Of a stretch of 64,000 nucleotides of DNA, positions 42,486-51,922 are shown one piece after another (the first letter of the stretch is position 1; every line of letters starts with the position of its first letter). Made by a program: the position numbers and the translations under genes. Source of the DNA: an uncultured Eggerthellaceae bacterium (GTDB lineage: Bacteria; Actinomycetota; Coriobacteriia; Coriobacteriales; Eggerthellaceae); contig CALUHI010000011.1 of NCBI GenBank assembly GCA_944320405.1, positions 1-64,000 of the forward strand, written 5' to 3'. The notes beneath the pieces are model-generated. The model saw only the letters and a program-made list of their open reading frames with translations. It was not told the DNA's origin and ran no database searches.

Positions 42486-42947
42486 TTACAGATACGCCAG
42501 GTATCCCATATATTGGCGCGCCGATTCGGGCACTTCCAGCGTAAGGTTCTGCCCGTAGGCGTTTACGGTGACGTAAGAAGGGTCGTCGTATACGGTGAGC
42601 GTGCCGTCCACGCCGGCGGCCGATGCACTGAAGGTGCCTTCTGCCTGCGCGCTGGCGGGGAGGTCGGTCACCTTCCATTCTTGCACGGCTAAGTCGTCGA
42701 TGCCCTTCTGCACCTCGGCGGTGGAAAGCCCTGTGGCGGCGGCGATGTCGCCCACATGGGCGTCAAGCGCCTCTTGCACGCGATTTTTCGCACCGCTTGC
42801 GTCGAGCGCGGCGTTTGCGGCAGCATTCTTTGCATCGCTGGCGACATCGCCAAGGATGCCGTCGGTTCCCGAAAGCGCGGTGATGCCGATGATGCCCACG
42901 ATGATGAGGGCGATAAGCCCCACGAACAGCTTGATGATCTTTCCCAT
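42486..42947 (-). CDS. Hypothetical protein with N-terminal signal anchor
   Basis: A 153-residue protein with an N-terminal hydrophobic helix (LFVGLIALIIVGIIGITALSG), then an Ala-rich helical part and a C-terminal beta-rich part (GTFSASAAGVDGTLTVYDDPSYVTVNAYG). It is probably anchored in the membrane and extracellular. No family is recognised. Start: the ATG at 42947 after GGAGG on the minus strand. It ends 5 bases from the yqhQ stop, convergent, with no terminator between. Confidence 0.75.
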   Translation of the reverse strand: MGKIIKLFVGLIALIIVGIIGITALSGTDGILGDVASDAKNAAANAALDASGAKNRVQEALDAHVGDIAAATGLSTAEVQKGIDDLAVQEWKVTDLPASAQAEGTFSASAAGVDGTLTVYDDPSYVTVNAYGQNLTLEVPESARQYMGYLAYL

Positions 42948-43250
42948 GGTTAGAGCCTCCGTCGGTCGGCGGTCCGCCGATTCTGCGTTGATGCGGCGTA
43001 CGTTCTCGTTCAGGGTGCGTGTGTTCAGCGTTCGTCGGTTTGTTCCGACGGCCCGCCTCGCCCTCTAGCCTAATCGAACCCAGCGCGCTTCACGAAACGT
43101 CCGCCCATCCTCCAAAGAGTGCGGACGGAAAACCCACGGGAACTCCGTTTCGCAAATGATATTATACTGATGGCAATTAAAGGGCGCCTCCGCCGGGCGC
43201 CCTTCGATCAACTGGAGGCGAGCAGCGTGCGGAAGGGGAGGAGGCGGCCT
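42948..43250. other. 303-base divergent gap before cydDC
   Basis: No gene seen. It contains a TCGGCGG-T-CCGCCGA palindrome (42966-42980), a CGTCCGC/GCGGACG stem (43098-43127), an extended TATACT (43163-43168) that may be the cydD -10, and a leader hairpin AAGGGCGCC/GGCGCCCTT near 43180-43203. Confidence 0.5.
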
Positions 43251-44999
43251 GTGCTCGACAAGAACATGTTCGCGCTTCCCGGCGCATCTCGCATGCTTGC
43301 CGTCCTCTGTTTTTTCACGCTGCTGAAGGCGGCCTCGGTGGTGGGGCAGGCGTGGATGCTGGCGACTGCCGTCGATCTGCTGCGCGCGGGAAGCCCGGTG
43401 GTCGATGCCGCGTTTGCGCTTGCAGGCTTTCTCGTCTGCTTTATGGCGCGCCAGGCCATCGTCTTTTTTCAGGACGGACTGCTCGAACGCTATGCAGATG
43501 CGTGCGTGACGCAGCTGCGCTCCAGCCTGCTCCAACGCGTGTTCGCCGAGGGTCCGCTTTTCGTGGGCGCGATGGGGACGGGCAACGTGGTGACGCTGGC
43601 GCTTGAGGGTGCCGAACAAGTGGAGAACTATCTGCGGCTCGTGCTTCCCAAGATCGCCGGCGTGGTGATCATCCCGCTGGTGCTCCTGGCGTTTGCGTTC
43701 CCCTTCGACTGGGTGTCTGGCCTGATCATGCTTGTCGTGTTTCCGTTCATCATCTTCTACATGGTGCTTTTGGGCAAAACGGCAAAAGCCGAAGCCGACA
43801 AGCAGCATGACGAGTTCAACCGGCTGGCGAACCACTTCGTCGACACGCTGCGCGGCATCGATACGCTGAAGCTGTTCGGTCGCGGAGCCGACCGCGGCGA
43901 AGAGGTGTTCGCCGCAAGCGAGCGCTTGCGCCGTGCAACGATGAAGACGTTGCGCACGGCCATCTTGAGCGGGGCGGTGCTGGATCTGTTCGCCACGTTT
44001 TCGGTGGCGGCGGTGGCCATCATGCTGGGGTTCCGCCTGGTGGATGGATCGATTGCCTTCTTCCCAGCGCTGTTGATGCTCATCCTGGTTCCCGAATACT
44101 TCAAGCCTATTCGCGAGTATGCGTCTGATTATCACGCGTCGTTGGATGGAAAGACGGCGCTGGCGTCTTTGTTGAAGGCGGCGCCGTTGGATGCGCCGGC
44201 ATTGCGGCTGGCGGAGCCAGGCGCGTCGTATCCGCCTTGGTCGGCTTCTTCGGTGCTTGAGGTTCGCGGAGTCTCGTTTGACTATGCGGATCATCGGGGG
44301 CTCGAGGGAGTTTCGTTTTCTGCTCGCGGGTTCTCGAAGATCGCGATCGTGGGGATGAGCGGATCGGGGAAAAGCACGCTTGCCAATGTGGTTGGGGGGT
44401 TTGCGAAGCCATCCGAAGGCGGGTTCTGCGCATCTTTCGGCGACGGCGAGGAGCTGCGCCCGTTCGATCTTGCTTCGGACGCGTGGCGCAGGCAGGTGGC
44501 CTATATTCCGCAGGATCCTTACCTCTTCCATGCGTCGTTGCGCGACAACATTGCGTTTTACCGACCGGATGCCGATGATGCGGCCGTTGCGCGCGCGATT
44601 GAAGCGATGGGGCTGCAATCTTTGGTGGAGCAGCTTCCGCAGGGGCTCGACACGCCTATTGGCGAGGGCGCGCGGGCGCTTTCTGGCGGGCAGGCGCAGC
44701 GCATCGCGTTGGCGCGTGCGTTTCTTGACCCGTCGCGGCGCATCCTGATCTTCGACGAGCCCACGGCGCATTTGGACATTGAGACCGAGCTCGAGTTGAA
44801 GGAGCGCATGCTTCCGCTGATGGAGGGGCGGCTCGTGTTCTTTGCGACGCATCGCCTTCACTGGATCGGCAACATGGATGCGGTGCTGGTGATGGAGGAC
44901 GGGCGCGTGGCGGAGTTCGGCGCGCCTGATGAGCTCTTGGCGCGTGGAGGCGCCCTGACGCGTTTGGCTGAACGGACGTTGGAAGGTGGGCGACGATGA
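43251..44999 (+). CDS. cydD: Thiol reductant ABC exporter subunit CydD
   Basis: A 582-residue half-transporter with an N-terminal six-span membrane domain (LCFFTLLKAASVVGQAWMLATAVDLL onward) and a C-terminal ATPase with Walker A GMSGSGKST, signature LSGGQAQRIALARAF and Walker B ILIFDEPT. CydDC exports cysteine and glutathione-type thiols or heme-related cargo and is needed for assembly of cytochrome bd. Start: the GTG at 43251 after GGGGAGGAGG, which matches the usual short N-terminus (LDKNMFALPGA). A GTG at 43227 also has a ribosome site. It overlaps cydC by 4 bases. Confidence 0.9.
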   Translation: MLDKNMFALPGASRMLAVLCFFTLLKAASVVGQAWMLATAVDLLRAGSPVVDAAFALAGFLVCFMARQAIVFFQDGLLERYADACVTQLRSSLLQRVFAEGPLFVGAMGTGNVVTLALEGAEQVENYLRLVLPKIAGVVIIPLVLLAFAFPFDWVSGLIMLVVFPFIIFYMVLLGKTAKAEADKQHDEFNRLANHFVDTLRGIDTLKLFGRGADRGEEVFAASERLRRATMKTLRTAILSGAVLDLFATFSVAAVAIMLGFRLVDGSIAFFPALLMLILVPEYFKPIREYASDYHASLDGKTALASLLKAAPLDAPALRLAEPGASYPPWSASSVLEVRGVSFDYADHRGLEGVSFSARGFSKIAIVGMSGSGKSTLANVVGGFAKPSEGGFCASFGDGEELRPFDLASDAWRRQVAYIPQDPYLFHASLRDNIAFYRPDADDAAVARAIEAMGLQSLVEQLPQGLDTPIGEGARALSGGQAQRIALARAFLDPSRRILIFDEPTAHLDIETELELKERMLPLMEGRLVFFATHRLHWIGNMDAVLVMEDGRVAEFGAPDELLARGGALTRLAERTLEGGRR

Positions 45000-46801
45000 G
45001 CCATTCTCGCGAATTTGCTCCAACCGTTCAGCGCTCAAACGCAGCGTCGGGCTCCGTCTGTCGAGCGCCGCTTTGGCGTCGCGACACATGGATCAAGCCG
45101 TTTTTCAGGCAATATCGCCGCGCGCTGCTACTGGCGCTTGCGCTGGGCCTTGCAACGTTTGTGTTCGCGGCGGCGCTGATGTTCACTTCCGGCTATCTGA
45201 TCAGCGGTGCGCCGTTGGTGGTGTCGGTGCTGGTTCTCAATGTTCCGCTGGGGCTGGTGCGCCTGTGTGGCGTGGGCAAGCCAATCCTCAATTACTTCGA
45301 GCGCCTGGCCAGCCACGATTGGGTGTTGCGCATGACCAGCGCCCTTCGTCTGAGGCTCTACCGCGCAGCGGAAAGCGAAGCGATGGCGTTTGGGTCCAAG
45401 CGCTCTACCGGCGATGTACTGGGCCTTCTGGCGCAGGATGTGGGGCATATCCAGAACCTGTACCTCAGGACGCTGTTCCCGTTGGCGCTTGGCGGAATCC
45501 TCTACCTTGCGCTGGTGGTATGCACCGGCGTGCTTTCTTTTCAGCTGGGGCTTGCGATCCTTGTACTGACCGGGCTTGCCGCCGTAGCAGCGCCCCTCAT
45601 CTCCGTGCTGGCAAACGCCGCGCGCGAGGCGCGTCGCAAGCAGCAGCGGGCACGCCTGTACGACACGCTTTCCGACAACGTCTTAGGCGTGGCGGACTGG
45701 ATGTTCGCTCAGCGCGGCGCCGATTACCTTGCGGCGCACGAGGACGCCCAACGTGCCCTTCGTGCCGAGCAGCGCCGTATCGAGCGCTTCAACCGTGTGC
45801 GCGACTTGGCGTTGCAGCTTGTGTTCGGGGCGATCGTCGTGGTGCTGCTGGCGTGGGCAGGAACGCGCTTTGGCGGGCTTCCCGACGGCGGGGCGAACTG
45901 GGTGGCGGCGTTTGCTTTGGGGTTCTTCCCGCTCATCGAAGTGTTTGCGCCGCTGTCATCCGCCGCGCAGGAAGCGGGCGCCTACCGCGATTCCATCGAG
46001 CGCCTGAACGATCTGCCCGACCCGGATGAGACGCCGCGCGCAACGCATGTGGCGCCGCGGGAACCGTTGGACATAAGCCTTGAAGGAGTGCAGTTCCGCT
46101 ACGAGGGAGAAGCCGAAGACACGCTCCGCGGGCTCAGCCTCCGCATCCCCTTTGGCCAAAAGATCGCCGTTCTTGGGCGCAGCGGGGCGGGCAAGTCCAC
46201 GCTCGCATCGATAATCCGCGGCGATCTTGTGCCCCAACAGGGCTCGGCCATGCTTGGCGGCGTTCCATGCGCGGCGCTTGGCGACGGCATGGCGCGCTAC
46301 TTGGGCGTTATCCAGCAACGCACGTATCTGTTCAACGCAACGCTATTGGACAACCTGCGTATCGGCAACCCCGACGCCACCGAAACGGAAGTCCGCGCGG
46401 CGCTGGTTCGCGTGGGGCTTGACGAGCTTTTGGAGCGTCTTCCGCAGGGGCTGCACACGATGGTCGACGAGGCAGGGAAGCGCTTCTCGGGCGGCGAGCG
46501 CCATCGTATCGCGCTTGCGCGCGTGCTTCTGCAGGGCGCACCCGTCGTGATTCTGGACGAGCCGTTCGCCGCGCTCGACCCCATCACCGAGCGGGAGCTG
46601 CTCGACACGCTGCTCGATGTTTTCGCTGATCGAACACTCATTTTGATCACGCATCATTTGCAGGGGGTCTCCAAGCTCGACCGCGTGGTGTTCATTGCTG
46701 ACGGTACCGTCTCGCTTGATGGAGCTCCGGATGACCTCGAACGCGAAAGCGTCTACTACCGCCGCTTGCTTGCGCTCGACCGCGGCGGCCGCCTCGGTTA
46801 G
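44996..46801 (+). CDS. cydC: Thiol reductant ABC exporter subunit CydC
   Basis: A 601-residue partner of CydD with a membrane domain (ALALGLATFVFAAALMFTSGYLISGAP, typical of CydC) and an ATPase with Walker A GRSGAGKST, signature FSGGERHRIALARVL and Walker B VVILDEPF. The N-terminal 35 residues before the first span are Ser/Arg-rich and variable. The start ATG overlaps the cydD stop (ATGA), so translation is coupled. The oxidase subunits cydAB are not in the window. Confidence 0.92.
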   Translation: MSHSREFAPTVQRSNAASGSVCRAPLWRRDTWIKPFFRQYRRALLLALALGLATFVFAAALMFTSGYLISGAPLVVSVLVLNVPLGLVRLCGVGKPILNYFERLASHDWVLRMTSALRLRLYRAAESEAMAFGSKRSTGDVLGLLAQDVGHIQNLYLRTLFPLALGGILYLALVVCTGVLSFQLGLAILVLTGLAAVAAPLISVLANAAREARRKQQRARLYDTLSDNVLGVADWMFAQRGADYLAAHEDAQRALRAEQRRIERFNRVRDLALQLVFGAIVVVLLAWAGTRFGGLPDGGANWVAAFALGFFPLIEVFAPLSSAAQEAGAYRDSIERLNDLPDPDETPRATHVAPREPLDISLEGVQFRYEGEAEDTLRGLSLRIPFGQKIAVLGRSGAGKSTLASIIRGDLVPQQGSAMLGGVPCAALGDGMARYLGVIQQRTYLFNATLLDNLRIGNPDATETEVRAALVRVGLDELLERLPQGLHTMVDEAGKRFSGGERHRIALARVLLQGAPVVILDEPFAALDPITERELLDTLLDVFADRTLILITHHLQGVSKLDRVVFIADGTVSLDGAPDDLERESVYYRRLLALDRGGRLG

Positions 46802-46977
46802 TCTTTCGCTTGGTTTTCCCCTTTCCGCGGAAATCGTGTATGCTTACGCACGTTGCGCTTTCGGCGGCGGTGTTGCCGGTGCGCGCATATCCCCGCACAC
46901 GCTAAACAATTAGGTGGGGCAACCGTGTGAACGATCCGCGCCGGCGCTGAGGACGCCGCGCAAGAAGGAGGAACCCC

Positions 46978-49521
46978 ATGAAGCTGGTGGTTACCGAGAA
47001 GAACGACGCCGCCCAGAAAATCGCCGATCTGCTGGGCGCGACCAAACCCAAAGCCGACAAAGTCTACAACACCCCCGTCTACCGCTTCAACGTAGACGGC
47101 GAGGAATGGGTCACCATCGGCCTGCGCGGCCACATCCTTGAACCCGATTTTACTCCGTCGCTCGTTTACAAAAAGCGCGGCGGCTGGCAGGGCGTGACCG
47201 CCGAAGGGGAGGCCATCCCCGCCGACATTCCGGCAAGTCTGCCCAAGCCCCCGTTCAAAAAGAAGAAGCCCTTCACCGAGGACGGCGTGGAGCTCAAGGG
47301 CTGGAAGATGGATGCGCTGCCGTACCTGGTGTACGCGCCGGTGGAGAAGCTTCCCAAGGAAAAAGACATCATTCGCTCGCTGAAGAATCTGGCGAAGAAG
47401 GCTGATTCCATCATCATCGCCACCGACTTCGACCGTGAAGGCGAGCTTATCGGATCTGACGCGCTCGAGTGCATCCGCGAGGTCAATCCAGCGGCACCGG
47501 TGAGCCGCGCCCGCTATTCCGCATTCACCAAGGGCGAGATCACGAGCGCGTTCTCGAATCTGGTGGAGATGGACGACAACCTGGCGGCGGCAGGCGGATC
47601 CCGTCGCGACATCGACCTGATCTGGGGCGCCGTGCTCACGCGCTACCTGACGCTGGTGAAGTTCGCTGGTTACGGCAACGTGCGCAGCTCTGGCCGCGTG
47701 CAAACGCCAACCCTGGCGCTGATCGTGGCGCGCGAGCGCGAGCGTTTGGCGTTCGTGCCCGAAGACTATTGGGTCATTCGCGGCCGCTTCGACGCTGCTG
47801 CGCAGGCTGGCCCTACCGATGGTGAGGGAGAGCTTGCCTTTGAAGCGCCGCATGCTACGGCGCGTTTCAAGGAAGAGGCGGCCGCAAGGGCAGCGATGGC
47901 GCACATCGAGGGTGCGAAGTCGGCCCGCGTGGAGGCCGTCGAGAAGAAGCGCCGCCGCGTGGCGCCTCCCGTGCCGTTCAACACCACCAGCCTGATGGCA
48001 GCCGCATCCGCCGAGGGCCTTTCCCCGGCGCGCACCATGCGCATCGCCGAGAGCCTGTACATGGACGGCTACATCAGCTACCCCCGCGTGGACAACACGG
48101 TGTATCCCTCCACGCTCGATCTGCGTGAAACCGTGCAGACCATCGCCGGCAATCCCGCTTATGCGCCGTATTGCAAAAAGCTGCTGGCGAAGGGCAAGCT
48201 CACGGCTACGCGCGGCAAGAAGGAAACCACCGACCATCCGCCGATCTATCCCACGGCGCTCGCGACGCCGGACAATCTGGCGCCTGCCGACTGGAAGCTC
48301 TACAACCTGATTGCGCGCCGCTTTTTGGCCACGCTTTCCGATGCGGCGACGGTCGAGGGCACCAAGGTGACGCTGGACGTTGCTGGCGAGCCGTTCGTCG
48401 CGAAGGGCGACGTGCTGGTGGAGCCGGGCTTCCGCGCCATTTACCCCTACGGTTTGAAAAAAGACGAGCAGCTGCCTGCACTTGAACAGGGCCAGCAGAT
48501 CGCCTTCAACGGCGCAACCTGCACAAAGAAGCAGACCGAGCCCCCTGCGCGCTACAGCCAGGGCAAGCTCATTCAAGAGATGGAGAAGCTGGGCCTGGGC
48601 ACCAAGTCAACGCGCCACAGCATCATCGAGCGCCTTTACACAGTGAAATACATCCAAAACGACCCCATCGAACCCAGCCAGCTGGGCATGGCGGTGTGCG
48701 ACGCGCTCGACAAGTTCGCGCCTCACATCACGCACCCCCAGATGACGGCCGAGCTCGAAGAGGAAATGGACGCTATCGCCGAGGGCGGCAAGACGAAAGC
48801 CGCCGTGGTCATGAATTCCCGCAACCTGCTGTCCGAGCAGCTTGCCAACCTGATGCCCCACTCCGAGGAAGTGAAAGACGCGCTTGCCGACGCCGTTGCG
48901 GCCGACGCGTATGTGGGGAAATGCCCCAAGTGTGGAAAAGACCTGCAGCTGCGCGCCAGCCAGAAGACCCGCGGCATGTTCATCGGCTGCGCCGGTTGGC
49001 CCGACTGCGACGTGACTTACCCGCTGCCCAAGGGCAAGATCGAAGCATTGCCCGAACCGTGCCCCACGTGCGGCATGCCGCAGGTGAAAGTGACGGCATT
49101 CCGCTCCAAGCCGCGCACCATCTGCATCGATCCCAATTGCGCTTCCAACAAAGAGCCGGACGTGGTGGTGGGCGAATGCCCGACGTGCAAGGAGAAGGGC
49201 GTTTCCGCCAAGCTCGTTGCGCGCAAGAACCCCAAAACGTTGAACCGCTTCATCCGCTGCGAGAACTACGATGACTGCGGTACGGGCTATCCGTTGCCGC
49301 AGTACGGCAAGCTCACCGCCACCGACGAGGTGTGCGAGCACTGCGGCGCGCCGATGGTCATCGTCACCACCAACCGCGGCCCGTGGAAGCTGTGCCCCAA
49401 CTTCGATTGCCCCGGCAAGGAGAACGATGAATCCAAGAAAGCCTCCGGCCGCGGTGGTCGCCGAGGTGCGAAGGGCGCCCGCAGCGGCGCCAAGCGCACG
49501 ACAACGAAGAAGAAGGCGTAG
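46978..49521 (+). CDS. topA: Type IA DNA topoisomerase I with tandem zinc ribbons
   Basis: An 847-residue enzyme that relaxes negative supercoils. TOPRIM: LVVTEKNDAAQKIADLL at the start and the acidic triad IATDFDREGELIG. The catalytic tyrosine is in DGYISYPRVDNTVYP, a variant of the usual SYPRTDN. The hinge and gate region follows, then three zinc ribbons: CPKCGK/C-C, CPTCGM and CPTCKEKG with CEHCGAP/C-C. The C-terminus is a Lys/Arg/Gly-rich DNA-binding tail. The sequence style (VTEKN..., ISYPR) is closer to archaeal-type TopA than to E. coli TopA. ATG at 46978 after AAGGAGG. It lies 3 bases before the formate/nitrite transporter gene. Confidence 0.93.
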   Translation: MKLVVTEKNDAAQKIADLLGATKPKADKVYNTPVYRFNVDGEEWVTIGLRGHILEPDFTPSLVYKKRGGWQGVTAEGEAIPADIPASLPKPPFKKKKPFTEDGVELKGWKMDALPYLVYAPVEKLPKEKDIIRSLKNLAKKADSIIIATDFDREGELIGSDALECIREVNPAAPVSRARYSAFTKGEITSAFSNLVEMDDNLAAAGGSRRDIDLIWGAVLTRYLTLVKFAGYGNVRSSGRVQTPTLALIVARERERLAFVPEDYWVIRGRFDAAAQAGPTDGEGELAFEAPHATARFKEEAAARAAMAHIEGAKSARVEAVEKKRRRVAPPVPFNTTSLMAAASAEGLSPARTMRIAESLYMDGYISYPRVDNTVYPSTLDLRETVQTIAGNPAYAPYCKKLLAKGKLTATRGKKETTDHPPIYPTALATPDNLAPADWKLYNLIARRFLATLSDAATVEGTKVTLDVAGEPFVAKGDVLVEPGFRAIYPYGLKKDEQLPALEQGQQIAFNGATCTKKQTEPPARYSQGKLIQEMEKLGLGTKSTRHSIIERLYTVKYIQNDPIEPSQLGMAVCDALDKFAPHITHPQMTAELEEEMDAIAEGGKTKAAVVMNSRNLLSEQLANLMPHSEEVKDALADAVAADAYVGKCPKCGKDLQLRASQKTRGMFIGCAGWPDCDVTYPLPKGKIEALPEPCPTCGMPQVKVTAFRSKPRTICIDPNCASNKEPDVVVGECPTCKEKGVSAKLVARKNPKTLNRFIRCENYDDCGTGYPLPQYGKLTATDEVCEHCGAPMVIVTTNRGPWKLCPNFDCPGKENDESKKASGRGGRRGAKGARSGAKRTTTKKKA

Positions 49522-49524
49522 GCC

Positions 49525-50340
49525 ATGAGCGATTCCAGCTCGCCGGTGGCGCTGAACGCCGCCGAAACCCAGAAGGCCATCGAGCGCGTAGCGCTGGGCA
49601 AGACGACGATGCCGCCTGCACGCGTGCTCGTGTCGGCCATGCTCGCCGGCGCCTACATTGCGTTCGGCGCGCTGTTCTTCTGCTTGGTGACCTCTGACGC
49701 CAGCCTGCCGTTTGCCGTCTCGCGCGTTTTGGGCGGCGTGAGCTTCTGCTTGGGCCTTGTGCTGGTGGTGTGCTGCGGATCCGAGCTGTTCACGGGCAAC
49801 ATCATGATGATGGGCGCGCTTGGCACGGGCACCGTCTCGTGGGGGCACATTGCGAAGAACTGGTCGCTGGTGTGGCTGGGCAACTTTGCGGGCGCCTTGA
49901 TTGCGGTCGCACTTGTGTTTTTCGCCAACATTGGGGCGATGAACGGCGGCGCGGTCGCTGAAACCATGGTGAGCGTCGCTGCTGGCAAGGCGGTGTTCGA
50001 TGCGCCTGCGCTCTTCTTCAAGGGCGTTCTTTGCAACATCTTTGTGTGCCTGGCAGTGCGCATCGGGTTTTCATCCCGCGCCATCGTCGACAAGGTCGTG
50101 GGCGTGCTCTTGCCCATCACGGCGTTCGTTGCTTGCGGATTCGAGCACTGCGTTGCCAATATGTTCTTCCTGTTCATAGGCTTGGCGCAAAATCTTGCAG
50201 GCGTGGGTGTTGCCGGCGCGGTTGATCCGGCAGGCATCGCGTTCAACCTGGTGGTCGTCACGCTGGGCAACATCGTGGGTGGCGTCATCGTTGCCGGCGT
50301 GTACTGGTTTTTGCTGGGCACCCGCCGCGAGAAGCGATAA
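49525..50340 (+). CDS. Formate/nitrite transporter (FNT) family channel
   Basis: A 271-residue pentameric channel subunit with six predicted spans. FNT signatures: AGAYIAFGALF, the GSELFTGN motif and WLGNFAGALI, with the second GFEHCVANMFF repeat. Cargo is formate, nitrite or hydrosulfide; the sequence alone does not decide. A formate role is suggested by the adjacent anaplerotic malic enzyme and the anaerobic context. ATG at 49525, 3 bases after topA, so it may share its transcript. Confidence 0.92.
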   Translation: MSDSSSPVALNAAETQKAIERVALGKTTMPPARVLVSAMLAGAYIAFGALFFCLVTSDASLPFAVSRVLGGVSFCLGLVLVVCCGSELFTGNIMMMGALGTGTVSWGHIAKNWSLVWLGNFAGALIAVALVFFANIGAMNGGAVAETMVSVAAGKAVFDAPALFFKGVLCNIFVCLAVRIGFSSRAIVDKVVGVLLPITAFVACGFEHCVANMFFLFIGLAQNLAGVGVAGAVDPAGIAFNLVVVTLGNIVGGVIVAGVYWFLLGTRREKR

Positions 50341-50472
50341 CCGCCGCCGCTTATCTGGACGGATGGTGGAGGGACCTGCGCACCGATGCCCGGCGGTGCG
50401 GGAGGGTATACAATGGCGCCCGTTGGATCGCAACGGCGGGGTAGCGTCCGCATTTCGACTGAAAGGCTCATC

Positions 50473-51621
50473 ATGGATTTGAAGGAAAAGGCCCTCGAAC
50501 TGCATCGCGAGTGGAATGGCAAGCTGGACACCGTGCCCAAGATGGATATCTCCACGCGCGAAGATCTGGCGCTTGCTTATACGCCGGGCGTCGCCGAACC
50601 CTGCAAGGTGATCGCGAAGGAGCCCGCCGCCGTCTATGAGTACACGCAGAAGGCCAACACCATCGCCGTGGTGAGCGATGGCAGCGCCGTGCTCGGCTTG
50701 GGCAACATCGGGCCTTTGGCCGCTATGCCCGTTATGGAGGGCAAATGCGCTCTGTTCAAGTCGTTCGGCGATGTCAACGCTGTGCCCATCTGCCTTGACA
50801 CGCAGGATGTCGATGAGATTGTCGAAACGGTCATCCGCATTGCCCCCGCTTTCGGCGGCATCAACCTGGAGGATATCTCCGCGCCGCGCTGCTTCGAGGT
50901 GGAGCGTCGCTTGATTGAGGCGCTCGACATCCCTGTGTTCCATGACGATCAGCACGGCACCGCCATCGTGGTGCTTTCTGGCGTTATCAACGCGCTGCGC
51001 CTGACCGGCAAGAAGAAGGAAGACTGCCGCGTGGTGGTCAACGGTGCTGGCTCTGCAGGCATTGCCATCGCGAAGCTGCTGCTCACCTACGGCTTCAAGC
51101 ATCTGACGCTGGTTGACCGCTGCGGCATCATCAGCTCGCGCTCCGAGGGCATCAACGAGGCCCAGCGCGCGATGCTGGCCACCACCAACCTCGATGACGT
51201 CGACGGTACGTTGGCTGATGCGCTCAAGGGTGCCGACATCTTCATTGGCGTGTCCGCTCCCAACATCGTGTCTGAGGAAATGGTTGCCTCCATGGCCGAC
51301 GACGCCATCCTGTTCGCGATGGCCAACCCCGACCCCGAGATTCTGCCTGATGCGGCCAAGCGCGCCGGTGCTCGCGTGGTGGGGACGGGCCGCTCCGACT
51401 TCCCGAACCAGATCAACAACGTGGTGGCGTTCCCTGGCATCTTCAAGGGCGCGCTCGCGGCGCGTGCGACGCGTATCACCGAGGAGATGAAGCTTGCGGC
51501 TGCCGAGGCGCTTGCGGCGCTCGTGTCCGATGAGGAGCTGTGCGAGGACTTCATCATGCCTGAGCCGTTTGATCCGCGTGCGGTTGATGCGGTGGCTCAT
51601 GCGGTGGAGGCTGCTGTTTAG
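50473..51621 (+). CDS. NAD(P)-dependent malic enzyme, short bacterial form
   Basis: A 382-residue enzyme that oxidatively decarboxylates malate to pyruvate and CO2. N-terminal LALAYTPGVAEPCKVI carries the catalytic Tyr. Then VVSDGSAVLGLGNIGP, metal site FGGINLEDISAPRCFEVE, FHDDQHGTAIVVLSG and the Rossmann GAGSAGIAIAKLLL. The Asp (LVDRCG) after the beta-2 strand favours NAD. It has no C-terminal phosphotransacetylase domain. Start: the ATG at 50473 with GAAAGG upstream and TACAAT at 50409-50414. It links the TCA branch with pyruvate. Confidence 0.95.
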   Translation: MDLKEKALELHREWNGKLDTVPKMDISTREDLALAYTPGVAEPCKVIAKEPAAVYEYTQKANTIAVVSDGSAVLGLGNIGPLAAMPVMEGKCALFKSFGDVNAVPICLDTQDVDEIVETVIRIAPAFGGINLEDISAPRCFEVERRLIEALDIPVFHDDQHGTAIVVLSGVINALRLTGKKKEDCRVVVNGAGSAGIAIAKLLLTYGFKHLTLVDRCGIISSRSEGINEAQRAMLATTNLDDVDGTLADALKGADIFIGVSAPNIVSEEMVASMADDAILFAMANPDPEILPDAAKRAGARVVGTGRSDFPNQINNVVAFPGIFKGALAARATRITEEMKLAAAEALAALVSDEELCEDFIMPEPFDPRAVDAVAHAVEAAV

Positions 51622-51922
51622 GCGCAATCTGATCTTTTCGACCTGTTCGCCCCGGATGGCGGGCGGGGGCTCCGTGCTCAAACAGTCCTGAGCTCGCTCA
51701 AAAGCGCCCACCCGCCCGCTCGGGCGGATAAAATGTTTGTCAACAGTCCACTGGACTGTTGACCATGCGGAACTGCGCGCGGAACCCCCGCCCGCCATCC
51801 GGGGCTACGTTGTCTTTGTTGGGAGTTTTTTTGCTTCTTATACGGCGACGGGCGCACAGGGGAGGGAAGTACCTGCGCGCCCGTCTTCGGTTCGAGCTTG
51901 CCACAGCAAGCTGGTTGCCGTG
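51622..51922. other. 301-base convergent gap holding a 157-nt inverted-arm element
   Basis: It lies between convergent malic enzyme and the transporter binding protein gene. No gene seen. It holds the palindromic element at 51649-51805 and a T run TTTTTTT at about 51830, which could end transcription from the left. Confidence 0.7.
51649..51805. repeat. 157-nt palindromic element with 29-nt inverted arms
   Basis: Left arm 51649-51677 (starts GCCCCGGATGGCGGGCGGGGG) and right arm 51777-51805 are complementary at 27 of 29 positions. The 99-nt core holds an inner palindrome GTCAACAGTCCA-C-TGGACTGTTGAC (51738-51762) and CCGCCCG/CGGGCGG. It has the same arm-core-arm plan as the coding elements. Confidence 0.85.
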
